Below, one piece after another: positions 1-11,058 of a stretch of DNA of 64,000 bases. Position 1 is the first letter of the stretch. The number at the start of each line of letters is the position of its first letter. The DNA is taken from assembly GCA_033398695.1 (NCBI GenBank), contig CM065818.1, positions 54,902,001-54,966,000 of the forward strand. Direction: 5' to 3'. The translations under genes and the position numbers were made by a program. The DNA comes from Orobanche coerulescens (lineage: Eukaryota > Streptophyta > Magnoliopsida > Lamiales > Orobanchaceae). A model generated the notes under the pieces. That model was given only the letters and a program-made list of their open reading frames with translations, had not been told where the DNA came from and searched no databases.

Positions 1-1203
1 ATTAGTATTTCTAATTTTATTTGAACGATCGAAATTTTAGGGTTGATTAATTATTAACAACTAAATATTGCGATAAACTAAAAACAAACAATGAAATCAA
101 CAGTCCGATAAAAGAAGATCAAATAGGAGAAGAATCTAGGATCGAGAATTCACCTCAATTAATCCAAATTAATCTTGATTAATATAATTCATGTAGTTCC
201 CCAAGTTATTGAAAGCGAAGATTCTAAGTTAATATAATGCCTCTCCCGAAGTCAGTAGAATTTTCCAAAGCAAATAATTCACTCTATTCCTAGGTGAGTT
301 AATTCGACAATAGACAAAAAGTTCTCAATCTTCAATACGAGCTTCGTAATTCTTATGAGTATATTCCTATCTCACAAGACAAAACAGTTTTCTCCCAATT
401 TTCACTACTTACTCTCCTCTCCTGATTCAAGTTACGTAGTTATAACAATTCAATCCTAGGCCACACAATTGAAAGTATTAAGAACAATTAGGGAAAACTC
501 AATAGAAAAGGGAAAAATATCAATAACGTAAAATGAAGAATTAATCCATCATAATCTTAGTTTCATCTCAATTCTATAAAAAAAGGGTCTAGCCGGATAT
601 GCTAGAAAATAATACACAAATATTCGAATTAAATATAAGGAAGAAATTCAAACACAATTGATGAACTTGGCTTCTTCCGTTCTCTGGCCTTGCTCTCTGC
701 TGCTAGGTATTCTTCTCCTTTCATTTGATGATTTATTTTCTGGCCTTCACTGCCTTTTTATAACTATCTTCGGTCTCAAAAAATGCGTCCAAGGATTAGG
801 TCAAATCCGCCCCCAAAATAGCCTAAAATAGCGATCTGAAATTAGTGAACCCGCGCCGCGGGCCGCGGCCCGGCTTAATTGTGCCACGGCCCTAGTCATT
901 AGGCAGCCCAGACCTGGGCGAGATTTCTTTACGGGCCGCCGCTCGTAGGGAGTGTGCCGCGGCCCCTGTTACAGTTTGTACCGCCTTGCTTGGAGCTGCG
1001 CCTGTGCCGCGGCCCCGCCTCGGTGCGACTCGTCCATTGATCGAAAAATGTCGTTTTTGGCCCGTTTTTCCATGTTCGAGCTTCAGGACTCTAATTTCCT
1101 TCAAAACATGTAAACATAATGCATTAAGAGCTCATTTACGCAGATTTAAACCCAAAATGGAGATAAAATAATGACAATAAAGCGCACAAAAATATATGTA
1201 ACA
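1..1203 (-). repeat. Element A 3' LTR (cut by window start)
   Basis: Matches 11163-12359 over its whole length with scattered mismatches. It ends in TGTAACA at 1197-1203, the inverted counterpart of the TGTTAC that opens the other LTR at 11059. It carries GC-rich GCCGCGGC-type palindromes at about 845-1020 in an otherwise AT-rich LTR. Confidence 0.9.
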
Positions 1204-1220
1204 AATACCCCAAAACTTAA
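1204..1220 (-). promoter_or_regulatory. Element A polypurine tract
   Basis: On the minus strand a purine-rich run (AAGTTTTGGGGTATT) ends directly against the LTR's TGTTAC. This is where plus-strand DNA priming is expected. The upstream GAGGACAAGCAAAGGCTTAAG is, from memory, a recurrent sequence before Athila/Tat polypurine tracts. Confidence 0.75.
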
Positions 1221-1290
1221 GCCTTTGCTTGTCCTCAAGCAAAAATCAATTTCAAACAAGACTACAAGTATCATGGACGATCGTGCAAAT

Positions 1291-1950
1291 TAGGGGTGGG
1301 CAAAAAAAATCAAAATCCCGATCCCGTTCCAGTCCCGTCCCAAAATTACCCGGGATGGGACGAGATCCAAAATTAAAAACATTAGGCCCGTCCCGTCCCA
1401 TCCCATTAGAGTAACTACGGGACGGGACACGGGACAAAAAATCTGAGGCCCGTAAGGCCCGTCCCATCCCGCTAAGTTTTTAACCCTTTTTAAAATCATA
1501 TATTTTTATTATTTGTAACCATTTTTAATTAATTTTTAATAATAAACTATTTTTATTTTTTAGTATCTATATATTATAATTATATACAAACTTAATCAAA
1601 CGATATAAAGTTAGTAACTGGTATTTTTTCAAAAAAATGGATATGTTGTATTCAATGTTAAGAATTGATATTTTAAAAATATAATTTAGGCTATTAAATT
1701 AGTTTGTTGGATATTTTTCCCAAATTTAAATGTATAAAATTGTAGATTTTCTTACTTTTTTCTAATGTATATTTTGAACTTTTTTATGCGGGACTAAACC
1801 CGTCCCGTCCCGTCCCAACCGGGATAAGGCCCGCGCGGGATGAAATTTTAAAATCACCAATCCCGTTCCGTCCCGTCCCGCTTGTTATAACACGGGACGA
1901 GACGTTGGATGACCCCAGGCCCGTCCCATCCCGTCCCATGTCCACCCCTA
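1291..1950. mobile_element. hAT-type non-autonomous element (MITE), 660 bp
   Basis: The terminal inverted repeats are TAGGGGTGGGC on the left and its near-complement GTCCACCCCTA on the right (10 of 11 paired). A perfect 8-bp duplication, GTGCAAAT, flanks it at 1283-1290 and 1951-1958, as expected of hAT transposition. About 180 bp at each end is full of CCCGTCCC-type direct repeats (GGGACGGG on the other strand), while the middle is very AT-rich with no coding potential. It lies in the 3' noncoding part of element A, so it inserted after A or was carried by A's family. Confidence 0.88.
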
Positions 1951-1958
1951 GTGCAAAT

Positions 1959-3150
1959 CCATAGTGCTCAACTAATTAATACCACCCTGAAAATCTCAAA
2001 GAATAATACGAATATCGTACTAGTGAGTCACAGTACGGACAATGATTCCTCAAGGTAACCATTTTTAGTGCTAATCAATAGCTCATGAAGAAAATAAAGG
2101 CTCAAAGATTAACAAACGTGAATTGAGCCGACCGCCAATATGAATGTTGAGAGTATAACAAGCCAACTCGCCCAATCCCACAACTTCGTGGCAAAAACAC
2201 AAGAATTTCATAATATTCCCCGGACAGCACTCCCTTATATTTCATAATTATAATGATTCGAGTTAACCACTAGGTTTCAACTCCCGGGATGTTTCATTGG
2301 AAGAATCCTAGGGTGGATTTCCATTCTCATGTATTGGGGAACCATTTGACGTAAAAGACACTCATGGGGCTCATGAATGCTTCTAGTTACTAAGTCTCCC
2401 TCTACAGCAGAGAAAAAACTTGAATAGCTACTCCCGCACGTCCGATTCAAGGTTGATGTTTTACGCGAATGTAAACGTCGGGTCACGTGAATACATCCGG
2501 TTACTTGGCTTCCTATCATCAGAGATGCGATTTTTCTAAACCATTAATCTACTTATGAACATGTCTATTCAGGGTTGTCGTTTTATGCGAGAGTAAACAA
2601 CGGGTCACGTGAATACCCCCGTTTACTAGACTTCCCATCATAGAACATGCAAGGTTGCTCAAATTTTGGGAATTAAAACTGTACGACTCAATGCCTAACC
2701 TTAGGTACTTAATTGAATGCCAACAAGACTAATGTTACTGGATGACTAGCTAAGTGAATAACGCCACCAAACATATAGACGACAGCTTGTGTAATACGGA
2801 AACTACAAACACGTATGTCGCATTTCTTATATGCCAAGACTACCATAATGACGCAAAAAAATCTTACTCGAGGGAAACAAATATCGCATACTATGAACTC
2901 GACTAATACTCATCCGTTTCTTCAAATAGAAATCAATATCATAAATTCTGTCTTACACAAGGCTGCACGACATACTCATGAATGAAAACAAAATCCCGCA
3001 TACCATAGAAGACAAGCAAGGCAACTAAATGAATAACAACTAAAGATAAATAACAACTAAAAAGTAATCCCCCCAAACTTGAGAAGTACATTGACCCCAA
3101 TGAACGACAAATAGGAATAAGTGAAAGACAGGTGAAGTACTCCCCTGAAT
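1959..3150 (-). other. Element A 3' noncoding region
   Basis: Lies between the polypurine tract side and the env-like ORF remnant. No convincing ORF in any frame. There is a local imperfect duplication: the ~45-bp sequence around 2445-2520 (GTAAACGTCGGGTCACGTGA then ACTTGGCTTCC) recurs around 2575-2640 with changes. Otherwise I see nothing in it. Confidence 0.6.
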
Positions 3151-3159
3151 GAACGTAAT

Positions 3160-4444
3160 CTCAGGCACTGGCATCAGTCTCGTCCGGTGAAGTGGGTGGT
3201 GTAGGTGGCCTGATCGGAGGGATGAAAGGTCCGTACGAGTGGAGGATATGACCCGTCCACACAGCTAAGTCGTACCGGTGGTAAGCGTCCCTCGCAGCTA
3301 AGCGCCACTCCGCACACTGATTGGCCCGGCGGACCTGCTCGTACATCTCCTCTCAAACGGCTGCGATCACATTATCTCTCTCTGATCGCATCTCCTCCCT
3401 CAAGCCGTCAAACATCGCCTGAAGAAGGTGATCTCTCGCTGGCGGTGGAGTGGACTCGGTCTGATCCTCGGTATCAGCTGCCGGCTCATGAGTCAGAAGA
3501 AGTGGCTCTGAGGAGTGCTCATGTGGCTCGTCTAGAAGAAATCCTCATCCCCGCGGGTGTGCTCGCGCGCCACCCCACTGGTCGAAGTGAGAGGTAATAC
3601 GATGGTCGATCGGACCCTGGGGTGCTATGGTCGGCTCGTCATCCGACCAAGTCACACCCGACTAGCGGCATAAGGCACAAATGAGAGAGGGATGTTTTAG
3701 CCCCGTCTTGGCCCCTCCTTGGATGCACTGAAGAATAGACCGGGCCAGACGTGGGGCCACATCAAATCAAAGTCCGTCCATGATGGCATATAGTAGTCGG
3801 GCATGAGGAAGCAGGACAGAGCGGATCTGCGAAGTAGGGTCGACTCACGAGCAGAGAAAATATAGCCAAGCTCGCCCGAGCCGACTGAGATGGTAACTCT
3901 TGAAGAAGAAAGTTGTAGACCCCAAGACGCGCATTTCCCAAACGGAATCCGACTGAGCAAGTGTCTCTAGCAAAGCCTCCCTCGTGAGGCTACCCATTGT
4001 CCGCGTGAATGCCGGATCGTCTACCTCGGGAAGCTTGTATAAACTCCGGATCACTGCAGCCGAGAAGTCTACTGTCTGGCCACGGACAATGACCTCGGTA
4101 CATATATCCGGTCTTCCTAACATCTGTCCTCCCTGGATATGGAGTAATAAAGCACCAACGTAGAATTCTTATACGATAGAGATTATGGCCGGCTCGGGTT
4201 GTGCGGCAAATCTTGCCCACCCCATTTCGGTGATCATTGTTAATAGTTCGCCGTCTTGGGGGGCGGGAGTGAATCCCCGCTCAGGAATTATGCACCGAGG
4301 ATAAATTCTTTCATTGAAGATTCGATGGATATCAGGTTCGGAGAATTGTTGGGATTGTCCATCCGTCCGGTTTTGCGAAGTTTCCCCTCTCGGGGGATGA
4401 TCGAGTCCTAGTCCTTGTAGAGCTCAACTTTCTCTTACGTGCCA
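3160..4444 (-). pseudogene. Athila post-integrase ORF (env-like position), broken
   Basis: The minus-strand frame begins with MARKRKLSSTRTRTRSS at 4444 and continues through several frames: segments at 3990-4220, 3845-4123 and 3160-3346. The recognisable core VIVRGQTVDFSAAVIRSLYK with LPEVDDPAF resembles the putative plant transposon protein family (PF20167-like) that sits after integrase in Athila/Tat elements, from memory of that family. The C-terminal part is proline-rich (PIRPPTPPTSPDE). I see no signal peptide or clear membrane segment, so calling it an envelope would be positional only. At least three frame changes make it non-functional. Confidence 0.6.
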
Positions 4445-5560
4445 TTATATGTTCCTCAAAATAAACACAGGATATCAGACGACTGAATAACAAGACACCA
4501 ACCACAACTTATAAAGTGTGAGAAACGAATGTAGTGGAAAAGAAACTCTCACTTTCATATGAGGGACATGATGCGGAAATTTAACTCAAAGTAAGCATTA
4601 AGGTAGGGGGAGATACATTATTTAGAAAACCATGTTTGCTTCCAAAGATTTATGATTTTTAGTTCAAAAGTTTCACTGGGGCCTTTCATCAAACACTTGG
4701 CGTGCGTAGCTGAAACGAAGAACGAAAATAATCATTTGGTGAATTTAATCGCCAACAACAACCAATATCGCATAAATTCATGACAACACATGAAACACAA
4801 TCAACATCAATTGATATTCTCTATTTGATACGATCAAAATCTCAATGTAGAGCTCAAGACAAGTTCATAACAAAAACCGAATAAAATTCAACCCACTTAT
4901 GAATCCTTGCAATTATTAACAATTCAAGTTAAGGGATGTGGATTACCTGGTATGGAACAAAGAAATTAAGAGGGAGAATTGATTGGAACAAGGTGACCTG
5001 CGCCGCGGAGGAGGAAGAAGGGTTTAGGGAATGGTACCTTTGTTCGGCCGAATACCTCTATTTCATGCGCTGCCCGTTTAGATTCTTTAGCAGGGGCCGC
5101 GGCATGAATCAAGTGAGCCGCGGCCCATAGTACAGCAGGTTTTTGATGTTTGGGCATTTCACAGCGTGCCGCGGCTCGTTGTACGGGTGCCGCGGCTTTC
5201 AGGGTAAGTGTGCCGTGGCTCAGTGTGAGCGTGCCGCGACACTTAGTACAGGTAACTTGGTGCATTTCTGGGGCTTTGGCATGCCGCGGCCTATTCATAG
5301 GGTGCCGCGGATCGAAAGCTTGTGTGCTGCGGCTCCGAATACACGGGCCGCGGCCCATAGTACAACAAGTTTAGCCGAATTTTGAGAATTGTGTGTGCCG
5401 CGGCCCGCTCTTAGTGCGCCGCGGCCCTAAGTTAAAATTTGCCCTGGAGAGTTCCTGCACAGGTTTTTCAAGTGAAAACACATAGAACATAAGAGAGAAG
5501 CATAGCAAAGCAAAAACGCTGAAAAAATAGACTCCTAAAATGCAGGAAAACAACGAAAAA
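4445..5560 (-). other. Element A noncoding spacer between integrase and env-like ORF
   Basis: No supportable ORF; the small ORFs overlap on both strands and arise from GC-rich repeats. About 4445-4990 is plain AT-rich sequence; 5000-5430 holds the palindrome array described separately. Confidence 0.6.
5000..5430. repeat. GCCGCGGC palindrome array in element A
   Basis: About thirteen units built around GCCGCGGC, roughly ten with an exact GCCGCGG core and the rest one base off (GCCGTGG, GCCGCGA, GCTGCGG). Spacing is about 20-45 bp. Many units read GTGCCGCGGCCC followed three to five bases on by GTAC or GTACA. The same motif occurs in A's LTRs (845-1020 and 12010-12185). The CG core and dyad symmetry contrast sharply with the surrounding AT-rich DNA. 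Confidence 0.85.
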
Positions 5561-5599
5561 CTAAAATCTACAACTAATACTCGGGTTGCCTCCCGAGAA

Positions 5600-6554
5600 G
5601 CGCTAAGTTTATAGTCTTCAGCCGGACTTTGCCAGAATTCACTCTGCGGTGGATAGGACGACTGTTGGCTTCTGCGCGTCCATTGGATCTCCCATGTAGC
5701 TTTTTAACCGCTGCCCATTTACTTTAAATTTTCGATCCTCACATTATACTTCCACTGCTCCGTGTGGAAATACTTGAACTACAGTGAACGGTCCCGACCA
5801 TCGTGAACGTAATTTACCAGGAAAAAACCGCAAGCGTGAATTGAATAATAAAAGCTTTTTACCCGGAACGAACTCTTGACGTATAATGTGCTTATCATGA
5901 CACTTTTTGGTTCGCTCCTTATAAAGTTTAGCATTCTCATATGCATCATGACGTATCTCCTCCAACTCATTCAAATGCAAGCAACGCTTTTCACCAGCCG
6001 ATTTAAGATCAAAATTGAGTTTATTGATCGCCCAATATGCACGATGCTCCATCTCTACCGGCAAATGACAACCTTTCCCAAAAACCAACCTATACGGTGA
6101 CATGCCAATCGGTGTCTTATACGCAGTGCGGTATGCCCAAAGTGCATCATCGAGTTTAAGGGACCAATATTTTCAAGATGAGTTGACTGTTTTTTCTAAG
6201 ATCCACTTGAGCTCTCGATTTGATATTTCGACTTGACCACTCGTTTGGGGATGGTAGGCTATAGCAACACGATGAGTGACTCCATATTTCTTTAAGACCG
6301 CATCAAGGAACTTGTTGTCAAAATGTGCGCCACCATCACTGATAATTGCACGTGGAGTCCCAAAACGCGTGAAAATATAGTTTTTTATGAATTTGTCACG
6401 ATGTTGGACCCATTTGTTGGTAGTGCCACCGCTTTGACCTACTTTGAGACGTAGTCCACTTCTACTAGAATATATATGTTCTTATTTGATGGAGGGAATG
6501 GACCCATAGAGTCGATGCCCCATACGTCGAACAATTCAACCTCAAGTATAGTTT
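5600..6554 (-). pseudogene. Athila integrase core and C-terminus, broken
   Basis: The C-terminal part is an open segment at 5744-6103: [20 protein letters not shown] opens it, and it continues with the characteristic [18 protein letters not shown] and [13 protein letters not shown], the usual gypsy integrase C-terminal fold. After a stop at VEV the homology continues (KVNGQRLKSYMGDP) to about 5640. The catalytic core at 6104-6554 is recognisable only in pieces (for example [10 protein letters not shown]) and is cut by many stops and frame changes. Integrase would insert the cDNA into the host chromosome; this copy could not. Confidence 0.85.
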
Positions 6555-7255
6555 TCAATGGCATTTCATGTCGTTTTGAGATATTTCCCGTCCGTTGACA
6601 CCGGTCACATGTGGACACAAAGGATGAGCATCCTTGAATAACAATGGCCAGTAGAAACCCGACTGCAAGACCTTTGCCGCTGTCCTATTGCCGCTAAAAT
6701 GTCCTCCGTAGGGTGATGCATGGCAATGATTCAGCACACTGTGAATTTCCTCGTCCGGAATACATCTGCGAATGATTCGTTCAGGACATCTTTTAAAAAG
6801 AAAAGGGTCGTACCATAAGTAATACTTTGCGTCTGAAATCAGCTTCTTCTTTTGATGATGAGAGAAATCATTTGGAATTATTTTGCTTGCAAGATAGTTC
6901 ACAAGATCAGCGTACCAAGGTGCTTGTTGCGAATCCAGCTTGTAGAGCTGTTCATCGGGAAAATTTTCCACAATAGGTGGATGACTCTCCGCCTTCTCGA
7001 GGGGATTTTCTAAGCGTGAAAGGTGATCTGCAATGACATTCTCGGTCCCCTTCTTGTATCAAATCTACAAATTGAATTCTTGTTGTAGAAGCACCTACCC
7101 AATCAACCTTGGTTTAGCATCCTTCTTTTCCAAAAGGTATTTGATCGCCGAATGGTCAGTCCACACAACCACTTTGTTCCCAAAAAATAAGCACGGAATT
7201 TATCAAAAGCAAAAATTACGGCCAATAATTCTTTTTCTGTCGTGGTATAATTCCT
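6555..7255 (-). pseudogene. Athila RNase H C-terminus and integrase zinc-binding domain
   Basis: Reads from the RNase H end ([20 protein letters not shown] and [15 protein letters not shown], frames interrupted) into the linker and the integrase HHCC region. The open segment 6555-6971 contains the two histidines in HCHASPYGGHFSGNRTAAKV. The expected cysteine pair downstream is lost to a frameshift near LFKDAHPLCPH, after which the frame is unrelated. Interrupted by stops around 6990-7250. Confidence 0.8.
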
Positions 7256-8510
7256 TTAGGCGTCGTCAAGGGTTCGGCTTGCATAATACACGACATGAAA
7301 CACTTTTCCCCGTTGCTGTCCCAAAACAGCCCCAATGGCAAAATCGCTAGCGTCGCACATTAATTCAAATGGAAGGCTCCAGTCTGGAGCAACTATGACA
7401 GGAGCGGTGCTTAGAGCCTTCTTCAAGAGGTCGAAGCTTTCTTTACAAGACTCATTAAAATCAAATGGGATGTCTTTCATGAGCAAATTACACAAAGGCT
7501 TTGTGATCTTTGAACAATCTTTAATAAAACGTCGGTAGAACTCGGCGTGTCCCAAAAAGCTCCTCACCCCCTTTACGGAAGTAGGCGGAGGCATCTTCTC
7601 AATCGTTTCAATTTTCACACGATCGACTTCAATCCCATGCGCGGATATGCGGTGCCCCAATACAATGCCTTCCTGCACCATAAAATGGCACTTCTCCCAA
7701 TTTAACACTAGATTCGTCTCTTCGCATCTCTTCAGGACCTTCTGTAAATTCTACAAACATAAGTCAAACGAATCACCGAAAACAGAAAAGTCATCCATTA
7801 AAATTTTAATATAATGCTCTACCATGTCAGAAAAAATAGCCATCATACACCTTTGAAAAGTAGTCGACGCATTATATAAACCAAAAGGCATCCGCCTATA
7901 AGCGAAAATGCCGTAAGGACATGTAAATGTCGTCTTTTCTTGGTCTTCTGGGGTTATATAAATCTGATTATACCCAGAATAACCATCAATAAAATAGTAA
8001 AAATCGTGTTTGGCCAATCTATCCAACATTTGATAAATAAACGGTAAAGGAAAAATGGTCTTTTCTAGTGGCTTTATTTAATTTTCTATAATCTATGCAT
8101 ATACGCCACCCCGTAACAATTCTAGTGGGAATTAATTCATTATTATCATTTTGAATAACCGTTATCCTACCCTTCTTTGACACAACTTGAACCGGACTTA
8201 CCCACTTGCTATCAGAAATCGGAAAGATCATACCTGCATCGAGAAGTTTTAAAACCTCGACTTTTACCACCTCTTTCATATTCGGATTTAACCGATGTTG
8301 ATGCTCCATAGAAGGCTTGTAGTCCTCCTCCATCAAAATCCTATGCATATAAATGGACGGGCTGATTCCTTTGATATCCGCAATAGACCATCCAAGGGCA
8401 GATTTGTACTCCCTCAATACTCTCAACAACTTCTCCTCTTGATCAGCCGCCAAAGTGGCAGAAAGAATGACAGGCAGGGAATCGTCGGGCCCTAAAAATG
8501 CATATTTCAA
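7256..8510 (-). pseudogene. Athila reverse transcriptase and RNase H, broken
   Basis: Three overlapping segments. 8019-8510 holds the N-terminal RT part (WRICIDYRKLNKATRKDHF). 7751-8029 holds the palm with FIDGYSGYNQIYI and the catalytic LMDDFSVFG, so both aspartates of the xxDD motif are kept. 7256-7708 holds the thumb/connection and the RNase H start with CDASDFAIGAVLGQ. A frameshift separates the first two near 8020-8030, and a stop follows near 7750. RT would copy the element's RNA into DNA in virus-like particles. Confidence 0.9.
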
Positions 8511-9062
8511 ATGATTCGGTAGCTGCTTAAGCTCTAGCTTTGGGGGCTTCTCAATTGATGGGATGTGTCGAGTTGGTGAACTTCCGAGCTCCTCACATGA
8601 TCTACGAGTAAAAAATGGTGGTGAAACATCTATGTGTCATAAATAAGCTAAGTGCTCTAGATTCAATTCGGTAGGGGATCCGACAAGAACAGAGTCCAGT
8701 GGATCCGATGCATAGCTCTCCCTAAAAGCTCTTCTTACACATGAATCAATGACATCAATTTGAAAGCAATTCTCGACATCACTAGGATGTTGCATAGAGC
8801 GAAATATGTTAAAAGTCACTTGATCCTCTTGAACTCGTAAAGTTAGCTTCCCATTTTCCACATCAATTAGAGTTCGTCCGGTTGATAAAAATGGTCTTCC
8901 TAAGATAATTGGGATGTCATGGTCCTCCTCCATATCAATCACAATAAAATCAGCAGGAAAAATGAATTTATCGACCTTGACCAGGACGTCTTCTATTACC
9001 CCTCTCGGATACTTTATGGATCTATCTGCTAGTTGTAAACAGACTCGGCTTGGCCTCCCCAA
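8511..9062 (-). pseudogene. Athila protease C-terminal part and PR-RT linker
   Basis: Open segment 8637-9062 starts in CLQLADRSIKYPRGVIEDV and includes IPIILGRPFLSTGRTLIDVE, the second half of an Athila aspartic protease, where ILGRPFL is the conserved C-terminal motif. It overlaps the gag-protease frame at 9022-9062 but is in another frame, so a frameshift splits the protease. A stop near 8637 separates it from RT. Confidence 0.82.
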
Positions 9063-10923
9063 TACCTAGCATCTTGAAAATGGAAAGGGGCATAAGATTA
9101 ATGCTGGCTCCAAGATCACATAAAGCTCTATCAAAAGACGAGTTTCCAATAGTGCATGGTATAGTGAAACTTACCGCATCCCTCAATTTAGGCGGGAGCT
9201 TTTTCTGCAAAATAGCGGTGCACTCTTCATTCAGTGCCACTGTTTCATATTCTTCGAGCTTCCTTTTGTTAGATATGATCTCCTTCATAAATTTCACATA
9301 GCTCGGCATTTGTTCTAAGGCGTCAGCAAAGGGAATATTGATATGCAATTTCTTGAAGACATCAAGAAACTTGGAGAATTGCTTGTCCAATTTTTGCTTT
9401 TGCAGATGTTGTGGGAATGGGACTGGTGGTGTAGGATGAGTGGTCAAGACTGCTTTTAACTTGGGCTCTTCGTTCTTTATTTTCTCAACGGGGCTGCTCT
9501 TTTTCTTGCTACTCTTGGGCTGCTCGTGTAGCTCCTTTCCACTTGGTAGCTCGATAGCTTGCACATTTTCCTTGGGATTCATCTCGGTAGCACTTGGTAA
9601 TAAACCTTGAGGTCGAGAAGATAATAAATTTGCGATCTGTCCCATTTGGATTTCCAAATTACGAATAGAAGTGGAATGATTTTGTAGAGTAGTTTCTGTG
9701 CGAGTCATGAATTGGCTCATGTTAGCCGCCATTTGAGCGAGAGCATCTTCTAAAGAAACCTTCGGTGGTTGAGGGGGCTGCTGTTGTGGCTAAGTGAATT
9801 GAGCTTGCGGAGGTTTATTTAAAGCTTGCCCATTCCTCCATGAAATATTGGGATAATTTCGCCACCCTTGGTTGTAAGTATTGGAATACGGGTTGTTGTG
9901 ACGATTTACATTTCCCACAAATTGAGCTTGTTCCATCTGAGTTTGCTCAAAAGGATTCCGAACTTGACATTCAGCACTAAAGTGTGACCCGTTGCACCAA
10001 TTACATGTTTCCATGGTATTGGTAGAAGGGGTATGTGAAAAAGCTTGCAGTTGTTGAGTTAAAGCTGCAACTTGGGCTGATAGCGTAGAGATTGGATCGT
10101 TGTCAGAAATTCCCATAACTCGCTTTGGATTCACACGTTCTGAAGGCCACTGATAAGCAGTTGCCGCCATAGCTTCCAGTAAATAATGAGCTTCAGCCAT
10201 CGTCTTGCCCATTAAAGCACCTCCAGTGGCTGCATCAATAAGAGTGCGTGTAGAAGCACTCAGTCCATTGTAGAACGTTTGAATATGCAGCCAATCCGGT
10301 AGACCATGATGGGGGCATCTCCTTAGGAAATCCTTGTATCGCTCCCATGTCTCATGCAGTGATTCCATCTCAAATTGCCCGAAAGTAGTTATTTCATTCC
10401 TGAGTCTCGCTGTCTTCGCCGGCAGAAAGAACTTAGCCAGAAAAGCTTGTGCTAACTTCGTTGTGATAGAGCCAGGCGGGAGTGAATTCAACCAAAACTT
10501 GTCCCTTAGATAGAATGGGAAAAGCCATAGACGAATGGCATCATCAGTAACTCCATTATTCTTGAATGTGTCACAAATCTCGAGAAACAAAGCAATGTGA
10601 GCATTGGGATTGTCATTCGCCAGTCCGCAAAATTGGCTTGCTTGCACCATTTGGATGATTTTCGGCTTGATTTCAAAGTTGTTTGCTTGAATGGTCGGGC
10701 ATCGAATCCCCGAAAAGTTTGCATTAATTTGTGGAAGTGCATAGTCACGGAGAGCTAATCCTGGTTGAGCCTGCTGAAGTGGGTTGTCAATCCCTTGATT
10801 TCCAGTGTTGTCTCCCATGATATCCGTAATCAAATGTTCACGTCTTTCCTTCCTGTTTTTCCATAAAGTGCGTTCGAGTTCAGTATCCAAAGGGAATAAA
10901 CCTTCGTTACAAAATTTTCTCAT
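9022..10923 (-). pseudogene. Athila gag and protease N-terminus
   Basis: A nearly open frame from MRKFCNEGLFPLDTELERTL at 10923. The capsid-like gag domain covers the first ~270 residues (IIQMVQASQFCGL, FLEICDTFKNNGVTDDAIRL, RCPHHGLPDWLHIQTFYNGL). A CxxC...C sequence (CNWCNGSHFSAEC) follows as a knuckle. One amber stop at 9790-9792 interrupts an otherwise continuous frame that runs on to the protease motif CDLGASINLMP near 9105-9119. Small internal deletions are likely, since the region after YLRDK and around TTKLAQAFL looks shorter than related gags. Gag would form the particle; the protease would process the polyprotein. Confidence 0.88.
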
Positions 10924-11034
10924 TCACTATACGAACTCCTCAAAGGAAAACAAATAAAAACAAATTTACACAAAAATAAATAATGTTCAAATTAAGACTA
11001 AAAATACTGAAATTGATATCTTAAAAACAATCAG
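10924..11034 (-). other. Element A 5' leader
   Basis: Short untranslated stretch between the primer-binding site and the gag start; no features seen. Confidence 0.6.
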
Positions 11035-11052
11035 TCCCCGACAACGGCGCCA
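11035..11052 (-). promoter_or_regulatory. Element A primer-binding site
   Basis: TGGCGCCGTTGTCGGGGA on the minus strand, six bases inside the LTR. It matches the tRNA-Asp-type primer site commonly reported for Athila elements (from memory), with one probable change in the CCGTTG(T/C)CGG part. Confidence 0.85.
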
Positions 11053-11058
11053 AAAACT

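Noticed and set aside
1252..1499. ORFs in the first part of the hAT element
   Set aside because: Produced by GGGACGGG repeats that read as low-complexity peptides in several frames.
3160..4444. Calling the Athila extra ORF an envelope gene
   Set aside because: No signal peptide or membrane segment is visible in the fragments; only position supports it.
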